From Agreia pratensis (GTDB taxonomy: Bacteria; Actinomycetota; Actinomycetes; Actinomycetales; Microbacteriaceae): 64,000 nucleotides of DNA. Both the position numbers and the translations under genes were made by a program. The stretch covers positions 1-64,000 of the forward strand of contig NZ_FXAY01000003.1 of NCBI RefSeq assembly GCF_900177685.1. The letters run 5' to 3'. Shown in pieces: positions 54,322 through 62,559 of this stretch (position 1 is its first letter; every line of letters starts with the position of its first letter). The notes beneath the pieces were generated by a model. That model was given only the letters and a program-made list of their open reading frames with translations. It was not told the DNA's origin and did no database searches.

Positions 54322-55569
54322 GTGGCGAACGCCGTGCAGCTGATCACCGAGCGGGTGCGCGACCGCGTGCGCCGCGAGGGTGTCGACCTGGCATCAGACG
54401 CGACTCTTGCCAGACAGTTCGTCGACGACGAGATTCGCAGCTATACAGAGCGGGCGCTGGGCGGCGGCGCTCCGTTGCTGCCTGACGAGACGGTTGCGAC
54501 CCGCGAGGTGGTGGCGTCACTCACCGGGTTCGGCCCGCTCCAGCCGCTGCTCGATGATCCTGGCATCGAGGAGATCTGGATCAACAGTCCCGACAGGGTG
54601 TTCGTGGCCAAGAACGGTGTGTCAGAGCTTTCGGACATCGTCCTGTCCGATCTCGAGATACGCGAGCTCGTCGAGCGCATGCTGCAGAGTTCCGGTCGGC
54701 GGGTCGATCTGAGTTCCCCTTTCGTCGACGCGTCCCTTCCCGACGGCAGTCGACTCCATGTGGTGATTCCCGACGTCACCCGAGCCCACCTTGCGGTCAA
54801 TATCAGAAAATTCGCCCGACGCATCCGAGACCTGCATCAGCTCGTTGGTCTGGGCGCGCTCACTCAGCAATCCGCCGAGTTCCTGCGCATGTGCGTGCTC
54901 GCGCAGCAGAACATCCTGGTCTCTGGTGCGACGCAGAGCGGCAAGACCACGCTGCTCAATGCCCTGCTCTCGGTCGCGCGGCCCAGCGACCGCATTGTGA
55001 CCGTCGAGGAGACCTTCGAACTCGACCTCTCCGCTCGTGATGTGGTGGCGCTGCAGTGCCGCCAGGCAAGCCTCGAGGGCACGGGCGAGATCACGCTGCG
55101 GCGCTTGATCAAAGAAGCGCTGAGAATGCGGCCCGACCGCATCGTGGTCGGAGAGGTGCGCGAGGCGGAGAGCCTCGATCTGCTCATTGCTTTGAATAGT
55201 GGTTTACCGGGAGCGTGCAGTATCCATGCGAACAGTGCTCGCGATGCGTTGGTGAAGCTGTGCACGCTGCCGCTGCTCGCCGGGCGCAACATCGATGCTG
55301 CCTTTGTCACGCCGACGGTGGCGTCGTGCATCGACATCGTCGTGCAGTGCGAAATGGACAAGCGCGGCGTACGTCGTATCACCGAGATTCTTGCGCCGAG
55401 CGGCCAGGTGGCAGGCGCGGCGGGCCAGGGCGGGGTCATCGAGGCAAGCACGATCTTCGCTCTCGATGGGCGAGACCTCGTCGCGACCGGGGGATACCCC
55501 ACGAAGCTGGCGAAGTTCCGCGCTGCTGGTCTCGACCCTTCTATCGTGCTCGCGAGGGGCGACCGATGA
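54322..55569 (+). CDS. tadA: Tad pilus assembly ATPase
   Basis: A 415-residue CpaF/TadA-type secretion ATPase that drives pilus assembly at the cytoplasmic side. The N-terminal domain contains DDPGIEEIWINSPDRVFV. Walker A is SGATQSGKTTLLNALL, the Asp box IVTVEETFELDL, Walker B PDRIVVGEVREAES and the His box GACSIHANSARDAL. I prefer the GTG at 54322 (MANAVQLITE) because AGGAG is seven bases before it; an ATG two codons earlier is too close. It opens a coupled tadA-tadB-tadC run. Confidence 0.94.
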   Translation: MANAVQLITERVRDRVRREGVDLASDATLARQFVDDEIRSYTERALGGGAPLLPDETVATREVVASLTGFGPLQPLLDDPGIEEIWINSPDRVFVAKNGVSELSDIVLSDLEIRELVERMLQSSGRRVDLSSPFVDASLPDGSRLHVVIPDVTRAHLAVNIRKFARRIRDLHQLVGLGALTQQSAEFLRMCVLAQQNILVSGATQSGKTTLLNALLSVARPSDRIVTVEETFELDLSARDVVALQCRQASLEGTGEITLRRLIKEALRMRPDRIVVGEVREAESLDLLIALNSGLPGACSIHANSARDALVKLCTLPLLAGRNIDAAFVTPTVASCIDIVVQCEMDKRGVRRITEILAPSGQVAGAAGQGGVIEASTIFALDGRDLVATGGYPTKLAKFRAAGLDPSIVLARGDR

Positions 55570-56423
55570 GCACGGTCTTCGGACTCATTCTGGGTCTCGG
55601 GCTCCTACTGTGCGCGGCCCCCATCCTGTGGCCGGCATCGCCCGGGCCGACGGCACAGGGTCGCGCCAGTCGTGTTCGTTCTCTTCTCGATCATGCAGGG
55701 CTCGAGAGAGTGCCGGTTTTGGTGTTCATCGCCGCCAGTGCGTGCCTCGGCCTGGTTGCCGCGGCTATCGCAGAGGCTTCTCTCGCCGTTCTGGCGCTCG
55801 ATGCCGCAGCGCTCGCGGTCGGCGCCTTGCTTCCGATGTCCGTGGTGCGCCACCGCAGTCGTGCTCGACGGCGCGCGAGTCACACATTCTGGCCGGATGC
55901 CGTCGACCATCTCGTGTCTGCTGTCCGCAGCGGTGTTGCCCTGCCCGACAGCGTCAGTACCCTCGCGCACGCGGGGCCGGTCTCGAGTCGAGCCGCCTTC
56001 GCCGAGTTCGAAGCGATGTACCGCACGACGGGCAACTTCGGAGTGAGTCTCGATGCGCTCAAGGCGAGGCTGGCAGACCCGACGGCCGATCGCATCCTCG
56101 AGACGCTTCGCATGTCGAGAGAGGTGGGCGGCACAGACCTCACCCGAGTACTGAGAAGTCTCTCGGGTTACCTGCGAGAAGACGCAGCCATACGCAGCGA
56201 GGTGGAGGCTCGGCAATCGTGGGTCATGAACGCGGCTCGCTTGGGGGTCGCGGCGCCGTGGATCGTGCTGCTTCTCTTGTCGACGCGGCCCGAGGCGGCG
56301 GCGGCCTACAACAGCGCCGGGGGAGTTGTGCTCATCGTGGGCGGCCTCTGCCTCAGCGTCATCGCCTATCGAGTGATGCTGCTCATTGCACGTATCCCCG
56401 AAGAACGGCGGTGGTTCGCGTGA
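55566..56423 (+). CDS. tadB: Tad pilus membrane platform protein TadB
   Basis: A 285-residue type II secretion system F-domain protein. Two helices near the N-terminus, a cytoplasmic domain with FWPDAVDHLVSAVRSGVALP and ETLRMSREVGGTDLTRVLR, then two C-terminal helices. This is the inner-membrane platform protein for the Tad pilus. The ATG overlaps the tadA stop (ATGA) and its own stop overlaps tadC (GTGA). Confidence 0.92.
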   Translation: MSTVFGLILGLGLLLCAAPILWPASPGPTAQGRASRVRSLLDHAGLERVPVLVFIAASACLGLVAAAIAEASLAVLALDAAALAVGALLPMSVVRHRSRARRRASHTFWPDAVDHLVSAVRSGVALPDSVSTLAHAGPVSSRAAFAEFEAMYRTTGNFGVSLDALKARLADPTADRILETLRMSREVGGTDLTRVLRSLSGYLREDAAIRSEVEARQSWVMNAARLGVAAPWIVLLLLSTRPEAAAAYNSAGGVVLIVGGLCLSVIAYRVMLLIARIPEERRWFA

Positions 56424-57358
56424 GCGCGACCGTGGCCTGGGCGATGCTCTTCGGAGTCGTTCTCGGCGTCGGGCTCTGGTCACTGGTGAGCTTGGCCCCG
56501 CGACTGTCTAGACCGTCGTTGGCCGAGCGCACCGCGCCCTATCTCGTCGATGTCTCAGCCGGAGCTCGGCAATATCTGTCGAAGCGTTCCAGCGACCCGC
56601 TCCCGGTTTTCGGTGTGCTGCTGTCGCCCGTGGCCCGGGTCGCCATCGACATTCTCGACGGAATTCTCGGGGGTACGGAACAGATCGAGCGTCGTCTGGC
56701 GCAGTCGCGGTCGACATTGTCCGTCGAACACTTCCGCTCGCAGCAGCTCGTCTACGGGGTCGTCGGCCTGACCATCGGAGCCGCGGTCGTCGCCGCTTCC
56801 TCGCCCACGATCACGATGCCCATGGCCACACAACTGGCCATCCCCATCGTGCTCGGTGCAGTGGGAATCATGTCGCGCGATCTCGTGCTGCGCAGAGCGG
56901 CGCGACGGCGCATCGCCCGCATCGACAGTGAGCTTCCCACTGTGCTCGAGTTCTTGACGCTCAGTCTCTCTGCAGGCGAGACCGTGCTCGACGGCCTGCG
57001 ACGAGTTGCACGAGTCTCGACAGGAGAATTGGCTCGCGAGTTCGCCGTCGTGGTCACCGAGGTCAACTCGGGCGTCGGTCTCGTGGCCGCACTCGAGTCA
57101 CGGGCCGCCGCGTTGGCGCTTCCCGCTTTCACACGCTGCGTCGAACAGATGACCGGGGCCCTCGAGCGAGGAACCCCGTTGTCTGATGTTCTGCGAGCTC
57201 AGGCGCAGGATTCCCGCGAAGACACCAAACGCGCGCTGCTCGAGGCGGCGGGCAAGAAAGAGGTGACGATGCTCGTGCCTCTCGTCTTCCTCATTCTCCC
57301 GACGACCGTGCTGTTCGCCGTGTGGCCCGGCATCGTCGTGCTGCAGACGGGATTCTGA
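56420..57358 (+). CDS. tadC: Tad pilus membrane platform protein TadC
   Basis: A 312-residue paralog of TadB with the same F-domain: ELPTVLEFLTLSLSAGETVL, FAVVVTEVNSGVGLVAALES, and CVEQMTGALERGTPLSDVLR, followed by the C-terminal helix pair ending LPTTVLFAVWPGIVVLQTGF. GTG start coupled to tadB. The next genes of a Tad locus should be a small pilin and TadE/TadF pseudopilins; only a truncated small gene follows before the foreign DNA. Confidence 0.92.
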   Translation: MSATVAWAMLFGVVLGVGLWSLVSLAPRLSRPSLAERTAPYLVDVSAGARQYLSKRSSDPLPVFGVLLSPVARVAIDILDGILGGTEQIERRLAQSRSTLSVEHFRSQQLVYGVVGLTIGAAVVAASSPTITMPMATQLAIPIVLGAVGIMSRDLVLRRAARRRIARIDSELPTVLEFLTLSLSAGETVLDGLRRVARVSTGELAREFAVVVTEVNSGVGLVAALESRAAALALPAFTRCVEQMTGALERGTPLSDVLRAQAQDSREDTKRALLEAAGKKEVTMLVPLVFLILPTTVLFAVWPGIVVLQTGF

Positions 57359-57431
57359 TGGAGATCATCTCGCGCGCCCCCGTCTGTTTCGTCACCGATT
57401 CACCCTCCGATACCGCTGAAAAGAGAGATCT

Positions 57432-57554
57432 ATGTCCTTGATAACAACTCGACTCGCCCGGCGCCTTCGCGACGATCGGGGCGATGTGCCCGGCTGGGTT
57501 CTCATCACCCTGATGACGGCCGGTCTGGCAACCCGATACAGAAAAGGGCAATAA
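57432..57554 (+). pseudogene. Tad-locus small pilin-like gene, truncated at the junction with a mobile element
   Basis: An ATG with GAGAGA upstream opens a 40-residue frame: SLITTRLARRLRDDRGDVPG, then WVLITLMTAGL, after which it abruptly becomes ATRYRKGQ and stops. Actinobacterial Tad loci carry a small protein after tadC with a DVPGWVLxTLMTAGL block that continues into a second half of the membrane helix (I recall a W...AGP continuation) and a short tail. Here the helix is cut in the middle, at about 57524-57531, exactly where base composition and gene content change. I read this as the 5' part of a gene split by integration. Confidence 0.6.
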
Positions 57555-57611
57555 TTCGGAATCATTGTCGGGTCATTCTTCTCCTACCAACCCAGACACC
57601 AGGAGAACACA

Positions 57612-58517
57612 ATGACCACCCAGCCATCACAGTCCACGAATTCAATCGTCCACGAGGTGACTCACGAGTTCGTGGAACTCACCCCTGAACTCGCAGAGAA
57701 GTGGCTTGGTCACAATCTAGGCAACCGACACCTGCGCCGACAGAAGGTTCAGCAGTACGCCCAAGACATGCGGTCGGGCAACTGGCAGACATCAGGACAG
57801 TCCATCCAGTTCGACTGGGAAGGGCGACTCATCGACGGCCAGCACCGATGCGAGGCAGTCATTGAATCAGGCGTGACCGTCCGTGTGCTCGTTGTGAGAG
57901 GGCTAGATCCGCGCTCTCGAGAGGTAATCGACACCGGAGCCAAACGGACCGGAGGAGACGCCCTACGCTTCGCAGGCTTCACGCAAGACCCGACCGTACT
58001 CGCCGCCGTCGCACGAATTGCAGACGCTCGAGAGAGTGGATATCTGAAGACCGCGATGGCGACCAGCATCCCAACTTTGTCGAACTCCGACATTATCGCC
58101 TGGGCCGAGCTCAATCCTGATGTTGGGAGTGCAATCCTCCTGGCTCGCCGCACGGGCAAGAGCATCAACATTCAGCCCTCGGTTTGGGCCTATTGCCTTT
58201 ATGAGCTCGAGAAGGTTGGAGCGAACGCAGCGGTGGAGTTCGCTGAGTCGATCGCTGACATGCGGCTGGATGGCAAAGGCGACCCGAGGCGAGTGCTGCT
58301 GGACATCTTCCATCGAGCCGCAACGGGGCAGCGTCGTAAGCCTGGAATTGCAGAGGCGATCTACATCGTGTTTCGTGCTTGGAACGCGTGGGCTTCTGGC
58401 GTGACACTGAACCAGATCGTGCCCGGTAAATCAAACACCGAAGGGAATGAGATACCGAAACTTGCCGGAATAATTCGCGCTGACGACACGAATAGTGGAC
58501 GTGCCGCCCGCCCGTAA
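57612..58517 (+). CDS. ParB/sulfiredoxin-fold-like protein of mobile elements
   Basis: A 301-residue protein. Residues 15-110 resemble the ParB N-terminal-like domain in phage proteins: LTPELAEKWLGHNLGNRHLR, MRSGNWQTSGQSIQFDWEGR, and the diagnostic IDGQHRCEAVIESGVTV followed by VLVVRGLDPRSREVIDTGAK. The rest is helical without a known domain. Relatives are common in actinophages and islands; some ParB-like domains act as nucleases or CTP switches, but none of that can be shown here. AGGAG lies seven bases before the ATG. It is the first gene inside the element and the only rightward one near that edge. Confidence 0.6.
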   Translation: MTTQPSQSTNSIVHEVTHEFVELTPELAEKWLGHNLGNRHLRRQKVQQYAQDMRSGNWQTSGQSIQFDWEGRLIDGQHRCEAVIESGVTVRVLVVRGLDPRSREVIDTGAKRTGGDALRFAGFTQDPTVLAAVARIADARESGYLKTAMATSIPTLSNSDIIAWAELNPDVGSAILLARRTGKSINIQPSVWAYCLYELEKVGANAAVEFAESIADMRLDGKGDPRRVLLDIFHRAATGQRRKPGIAEAIYIVFRAWNAWASGVTLNQIVPGKSNTEGNEIPKLAGIIRADDTNSGRAARP

Positions 58518-58530
58518 GGAGTGGTGGGCG

Positions 58531-59901
58531 TCACTTAAGCCAAGGAAAAATGACCGGTTGTGAAGAGAACTTAGTCTCGCCGACACTTACATCCCCGCCC
58601 GCGAACTTGGCGTATTCGAAGTCGACTTGGCCGCTCTTGAATAGCGAATCTCCAAAGGAAACGATGGAGCCCGACAACTGGGCACGGCTGAAGGACATCT
58701 CGCTACCGTCGAAGGTTGCCGAGTGAAACGTGAGTTCACCAGCTCGGAACTTCGAACCCCCAAACGACATGTTCGTACCGGAGAAGCTTGCGCCGTCGAA
58801 GTCCACGAGGGTGCCCTCGAAGACAGCGCTGCCGAAGTTGAAGTAGCCCCCAGCGAACTTCGCGTCCGCGAAAGAGATGCTTCCTTCCGAGAGGTTAGAT
58901 CGGGTGAACAATATCTCGCCACCTGACTGGGTCCAATACTCGAACGCGAGATCGGCGCCCAGGAATTTCGCGTGCGAAAAGGTCAGTCTGCCGCCTGACA
59001 TAGAGCAGTGTTCGAAATCGATGGAGCCGCCCATCAGTTCCGTCCCGAAGAATGACAGAGTCGCCCCTAAAAATTGGGCCTGGCTGAAAGTGAGCCCTCC
59101 ACCCTGAATGGACCCATGGGTAAAGGAAACCGTCCCGCCTGAAAAGACGGCATGCGAGAGATCAACGCGGCTGCTCGCAAAGCGAGTGTTCCGGAAGTTG
59201 ATGTCGAAATCGATAATCGCGCCTTGAATATTGAACCGAGCACCATCCCAACTCGGCTGACCGTCTGCTTGTCGATGGTGGGTTCCGATCAAGTCGAAAC
59301 CGGTGGCACGGATTCGTCGTTCATCATCGCCTTTGTCTGACGTCGGATCCCATCTCGAACGCAGGTAACCGCACAGGACATCGATGCACACTTGCCGTTC
59401 GTCAGTGCGGCCGTGATTCGCCCAGTCATCGGCCAAAGCGGCGAGCGCATACATACCTGCCTGTCGCGTCGTGGGTTTGTCCGGGTCGCTAAGGAGTCCT
59501 ACGGCTTGCGCAAAGCGCGCACGGAGCTCCCGGTCGCCGTCCGCATGACGCTGTTGCTCGAGTTCAGTGATTCTGCGCTCTTCCTTAGCGCGTTCATTCT
59601 CCGCGTTTTCGAGCTCCAACCCGTGACGAGACAAGCTCAGCGTTACACCGACGAGAGCGATGACCCCGCCGAGAGAAAAAAGGACGACTTGCGCCGCATT
59701 ACCGACTGCGAGCCGAACGGTGGCCGTATCAACTTCTTGATTTGCTAGCCAGTTGTCCAGAAGCAACTGCGGCAGTAAGAGCAAAGCCACTGCACCGAAG
59801 ACGACAAAAGCGATGACGGCCGGCACGATCACCCAGGGGCGCAGGAACCGCGATGTCGATCTTCGGGTTGCCTTGGGTGCCAGGGCAGTATCGTCCGTCA
59901 T
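58531..59901 (-). CDS. Two-TM membrane protein with sixteen 12-residue beta-helix-type repeats
   Basis: A 456-residue protein. Two membrane helices (about residues 23-47 and 66-89) are followed by a charged coiled-coil stretch (ENAENERAKEERRITELEQQ) and a helical block RFAQAVGLLSDPDKPTTRQA with CIDVLCGYLRSRW, known from actinobacterial pentapeptide-repeat proteins. Residues 255-446 are sixteen consecutive units of exactly 12 residues with the pattern GGxLxFxxAxFx, for example GGRLTFSHAKFL and SGQVDFEYAKFA. The repeat domain probably forms a right-handed beta helix on the cytoplasmic side. ATG 59901 is chosen although no clear ribosome site is seen; an ATG 21 codons upstream is possible. Function unknown. 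Confidence 0.75.
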   Translation of the reverse strand: MTDDTALAPKATRRSTSRFLRPWVIVPAVIAFVVFGAVALLLLPQLLLDNWLANQEVDTATVRLAVGNAAQVVLFSLGGVIALVGVTLSLSRHGLELENAENERAKEERRITELEQQRHADGDRELRARFAQAVGLLSDPDKPTTRQAGMYALAALADDWANHGRTDERQVCIDVLCGYLRSRWDPTSDKGDDERRIRATGFDLIGTHHRQADGQPSWDGARFNIQGAIIDFDINFRNTRFASSRVDLSHAVFSGGTVSFTHGSIQGGGLTFSQAQFLGATLSFFGTELMGGSIDFEHCSMSGGRLTFSHAKFLGADLAFEYWTQSGGEILFTRSNLSEGSISFADAKFAGGYFNFGSAVFEGTLVDFDGASFSGTNMSFGGSKFRAGELTFHSATFDGSEMSFSRAQLSGSIVSFGDSLFKSGQVDFEYAKFAGGDVSVGETKFSSQPVIFPWLK

Positions 59902-60034
59902 GGCTAAAGGGTACGAGACGAGATGCGCACGAGCGACCATCGGCGCGGTGGTCTCGAATGACATCCGTGTAAATCACAAAGCGTTTCAACCCTGCACGGT
60001 TCACGCAGCGCGGCAAGAGTCCGGAAACGAGAAA

Positions 60035-60062
60035 GGCCCCGCCTACCGAAGTAGACGGGGCC
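60035..60062 (-). terminator. Rho-independent-type terminator of the three-gene unknown operon
   Basis: GGCCCCGCCTAC and GTAGACGGGGCC form a stem with one internal mismatch around a CGAA loop. On the minus strand it is followed by TTTCTCGTTT, a fair U-rich run, and it lies 24 bases after the last gene of the operon. Confidence 0.8.
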
Positions 60063-60086
60063 AGGTCTTATCGACCAATCTCCGCG

Positions 60087-60512
60087 CTAAATACTCGGAG
60101 AGGGCAATGCGGGATCGATCCTGGCGTCAAAGGGCAAAGATCCTATGACTTCATTGTTCGCCGACACAACAATGGTGTAAATCCCTGCCTTCGGGACACC
60201 CGCATTTGCCAAGCTCAGCACAAGAGGGACGGTGTTAAGACGGGCCTCGGCGACATAACCCACATCAAGATCGACCTCGGCTCCGAATAGGGCTTCACTC
60301 GCCTCATCCTCGTGGTGTCCCTCCACCGTGATATGAAACGACTCTCCGTTTTCAGGCACACCACTGATGAGGAAAGACAACGCTAGGTCGGCCAACAGAG
60401 GGGCGGGGTAACTCGGGCGATTAATTGTTGTGATTCCGCCCGCCAGAACGCCAAGCAGACCTTCCCGAACGTTAGCCGAATCGCAGAGTAATAGCGCCTT
60501 GACTTCGATCAT
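60087..60512 (-). CDS. Hypothetical protein, third gene of unknown operon (DUF6941-like)
   Basis: A 141-residue soluble protein starting MIEVKALLLCDSANVREGLL and ending in a Pro/Ser tail. The N-terminal LLCDSANVxxGxLxVxGGG-style opening and the all-beta look (VLSLANAGVPKAGIYTIVVS) remind me of the DUF6941 family, but this is from memory and weak. Its ATG overlaps the stop of the preceding gene (ATGA), so it belongs to a coupled three-gene operon that ends in a terminator. Function unknown. Confidence 0.65.
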   Translation of the reverse strand: MIEVKALLLCDSANVREGLLGVLAGGITTINRPSYPAPLLADLALSFLISGVPENGESFHITVEGHHEDEASEALFGAEVDLDVGYVAEARLNTVPLVLSLANAGVPKAGIYTIVVSANNEVIGSLPFDARIDPALPSPSI

Positions 60513-60901
60513 TGGTCGGCGAGCGAATGCTGGTCTACGCGATCGATAGACGACCCTAGGTTCAGCCCAAAGTCCCCTTGCGACGATACAAGAGATCCTG
60601 CTCGTTGGCGGACAGCATGCTTTGCAACCGCAGCTTGGGCATTCATCGAAGCCTTGCCTTGAAACCTCAGGGAGCTAGGTGCGTCGTCCGTCATCGTCTC
60701 GCGATTCACGATGAGGTAAATGTATCCGCCGACGGAGTCCACGCGCTCGACGTATGCCGATGCACGCACCTCATCCTCTGGCTCGAAGGCGACGACGATA
60801 TCGCCCTTCTTAACGATTCCCTGCGCGTTCGTAATTCGGGTCTTTGTCAGACCCATGTTGTCGATGTTGTTCAGGTCGATTTCAACGCGTACTTGGCTCA
60901 T
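60509..60901 (-). CDS. Hypothetical protein, second gene of unknown operon
   Basis: A 130-residue protein starting MSQVRVEIDLNNIDNMGLTK. The first 80 residues look like a small beta-barrel (GIVKKGDIVVAFEPEDEVRA, then YVERVDSVGGYIYLIVN), a shape common in ligand- or nucleic-acid-binding modules; the last 40 residues are Gln/Ala/Ser-rich and probably disordered. No family is recognised. Both ends overlap neighbouring genes by four bases, so it is made together with them. Confidence 0.65.
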   Translation of the reverse strand: MSQVRVEIDLNNIDNMGLTKTRITNAQGIVKKGDIVVAFEPEDEVRASAYVERVDSVGGYIYLIVNRETMTDDAPSSLRFQGKASMNAQAAVAKHAVRQRAGSLVSSQGDFGLNLGSSIDRVDQHSLADQ

Positions 60902-61338
60902 GCCGCCACGCCCTTCTTCCAAGCCGGATTCTTCATCCGGCCGCTCTCGAGTAGTAATGCTAGTTCGTCAACCCTTGGAACTGCTTTGAACGGGTCTTCG
61001 CCGACTAGGTGGTGATGCGGTTCCTTGTCGTTGGCATCTGCTACTACTTCAAACCCAGCTTGGCGCAAGATTGTTCCAGTGACAACCGCTACGGTCCTGC
61101 CCTGAAGGGATGTAGCATCGCAAACCCTCGCAACAGCGTCCTCGATGGTTTCGCCGTCTTGGCAATGTGTAGCCAACACCGAAACGCCATAACGGCTCGG
61201 AACCCGACCGTTGCGCAACTCTTCGTGATGGGTGTCTTCAGCGTTCTCCCGAAGCTTGGCGGGGATCAGCGGCGTGAATCGGATAACTACCTCCGAGCCG
61301 TCACATTCGAGGGACACAACCTTGAATCTAGTCGACAT
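60898..61338 (-). CDS. Hypothetical protein, first gene of unknown operon
   Basis: A protein of about 146 residues. MSTRFKVVSLECDGSEVVIR and FTPLIPAKLRENAED open it; the middle GETIEDAVARVCDATSLQGR may be helical; the C-terminal half has EVVADANDKEPHHHLVGEDP, a His/acid cluster that could bind metal, then RVDELALLLESGRMKNPAWK. No family is recognised. Two ATGs (61338 and 61347) are possible starts. It is divergent from the 61452 gene and leads the coupled operon. Confidence 0.6.
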   Translation of the reverse strand: MSTRFKVVSLECDGSEVVIRFTPLIPAKLRENAEDTHHEELRNGRVPSRYGVSVLATHCQDGETIEDAVARVCDATSLQGRTVAVVTGTILRQAGFEVVADANDKEPHHHLVGEDPFKAVPRVDELALLLESGRMKNPAWKKGVAA

Positions 61339-61451
61339 CCCAGGCATCGTGTCCACTCCATAGTTCGCGGTGCCCATAAGTGGGGTGTCTCCGGCATTGC
61401 CTATGCTCGATTCTTCGTCGGTCGGGACGGTCCCAACGAGAGGAGCACCCT

Positions 61452-61802
61452 GTGAACAAGGTCGGCGACTACACCGCACTGATGGCCAGTATCGACTTCG
61501 TGCCATCCGATCCGTTCGCGATCGTGCACATCCACAAGAAAACGTGGTGCGTGGCGCCGCACGGCAAGATTCTCGGCTGGATCAAATGGGACGATCCGAA
61601 GCCATTCGACCGACGGTTTCACGTCTACTCCCATGGACTCGACGATGGTGGCCGGCGTGTGTGGGTGAAGTCGTTCGAGACCATCGGCTCGGCCGCTACG
61701 TTCGTCCGCCAGCATGCAGCCGAGATGGCGAAGCTCACGGCCAGGTTGCAACCCGACCACTTAGAGTTCGTCGACGGAGTTCCGCGTCGAGGGACGACGT
61801 GA
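61452..61802 (+). CDS. Hypothetical protein
   Basis: A 116-residue protein from a GTG with GAGGAG six bases upstream (VNKVGDYTALMASIDF read as Met-start). Aromatic and basic residues are frequent (KKTWCVAPHGKILGWIKWDD, RRFHVYSHGLDDGGRRVWVK). The C-terminal third is helical. It is not recognised. It is the only rightward gene between the unknown operon and the toxin module, and its upstream region is shared with the divergent operon. Confidence 0.6.
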   Translation: MNKVGDYTALMASIDFVPSDPFAIVHIHKKTWCVAPHGKILGWIKWDDPKPFDRRFHVYSHGLDDGGRRVWVKSFETIGSAATFVRQHAAEMAKLTARLQPDHLEFVDGVPRRGTT

Positions 61803-62070
61803 AGGCGGATGAGTAGCCCCACGGGGACCACCACCCCTACCCCTCTGCTACGCCCCTCCGGGTGTAGGCGATATACATTTTGGGCCGTTTTTCCACACGC
61901 CCGCTCCATGCATCGTTGTCACCCATGAACCGATCCTGGCAGAGACACGTTTGAACGTTGAACCCAGTTCGAGGGTCAACGCCAGTTATGCATGCACGCG
62001 ATTAAGTAGCCGTGGGTTGAGGGTGCATGGACAGACCTTGCGTCTAGGCCGTAGCGGACGGATCGTTCAA
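61803..62070. other. 268-bp gap without recognised gene
   Basis: No convincing frame is seen. It contains ACCACCCCTACCCCTCTGCT-type C-rich sequence and a weak inverted repeat, CATGCAC at 61991-61997 against GTGCATG at 62023-62029. It lies between convergent genes (61452 gene and SecB-like gene), so it may hold their transcription ends. Confidence 0.4.
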
Positions 62071-62559
62071 TCAGAGACTTTCCACTCCGCTGTCTAGGGT
62101 CCCATTTACCGACCTCTCGGCGTCCTTGACAGTTTCTTCCCAAGTAATCGGCAATTCGAATGCCGTCATCCCGGTCAGGGAGGACAACTCGGCGATTCTG
62201 GATCGGTGGTACGGGTGCAGCAAACGGACGCCCATGGACTGTCCGGGCATCAGAGCACCAGATTTAGCGTCTTCATCGCGAATGTTCTTGGATGCTATTA
62301 GCGTCAGAGCATACTTTGATCGCAGTGTTGCGATGAGGGCGTCTGGGTCATCTCGGTAGTGAAGGTTTACTCGGCACTCGGTCACGATTTGAATATGATC
62401 GTTATCCGTTCGGTACTGAGCTGAGGTCACTTCGTAGGCCACAGATGCCGCAGGCTCCGCAGTGTTCGATTCAAAGCCCCGGACAAACGACGATTCGACC
62501 AAAATTATCGAATCAGGCTTGAAGGTTAGTCGGCGAACCTTGCGTTTTTCGTCAGCCAT
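62071..62559 (-). CDS. SecB-like chaperone of a toxin-antitoxin-chaperone module
   Basis: A 162-residue protein. Its C-terminal half carries the SecB superfamily pattern LxPYxRxxIxxLxxxxGxxxxxLP: here VRLLHPYHRSRIAELSSLTG followed by MTAFELPITWEE. The N-terminal two-thirds is predicted as beta strands (ITECRV-like IQIVTECRVNLHYRDD), as in the SecB fold. Actinobacteria lack the classical SecB export chaperone, and their SecB-like proteins are mostly TAC chaperones such as Rv1957 of M. tuberculosis. It overlaps the antitoxin gene by eight bases. It probably protects the antitoxin from aggregation and proteolysis. Similarity is by eye only. Confidence 0.6.
   Translation of the reverse strand: MADEKRKVRRLTFKPDSIILVESSFVRGFESNTAEPAASVAYEVTSAQYRTDNDHIQIVTECRVNLHYRDDPDALIATLRSKYALTLIASKNIRDEDAKSGALMPGQSMGVRLLHPYHRSRIAELSSLTGMTAFELPITWEETVKDAERSVNGTLDSGVESL

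Noticed and set aside
58564-59139. CRISPR array suspected from regular repetition in this DNA
   Set aside because: The periodicity is at protein level (36 bases per unit) with divergent DNA; there are no identical repeats or spacers and no cas genes.
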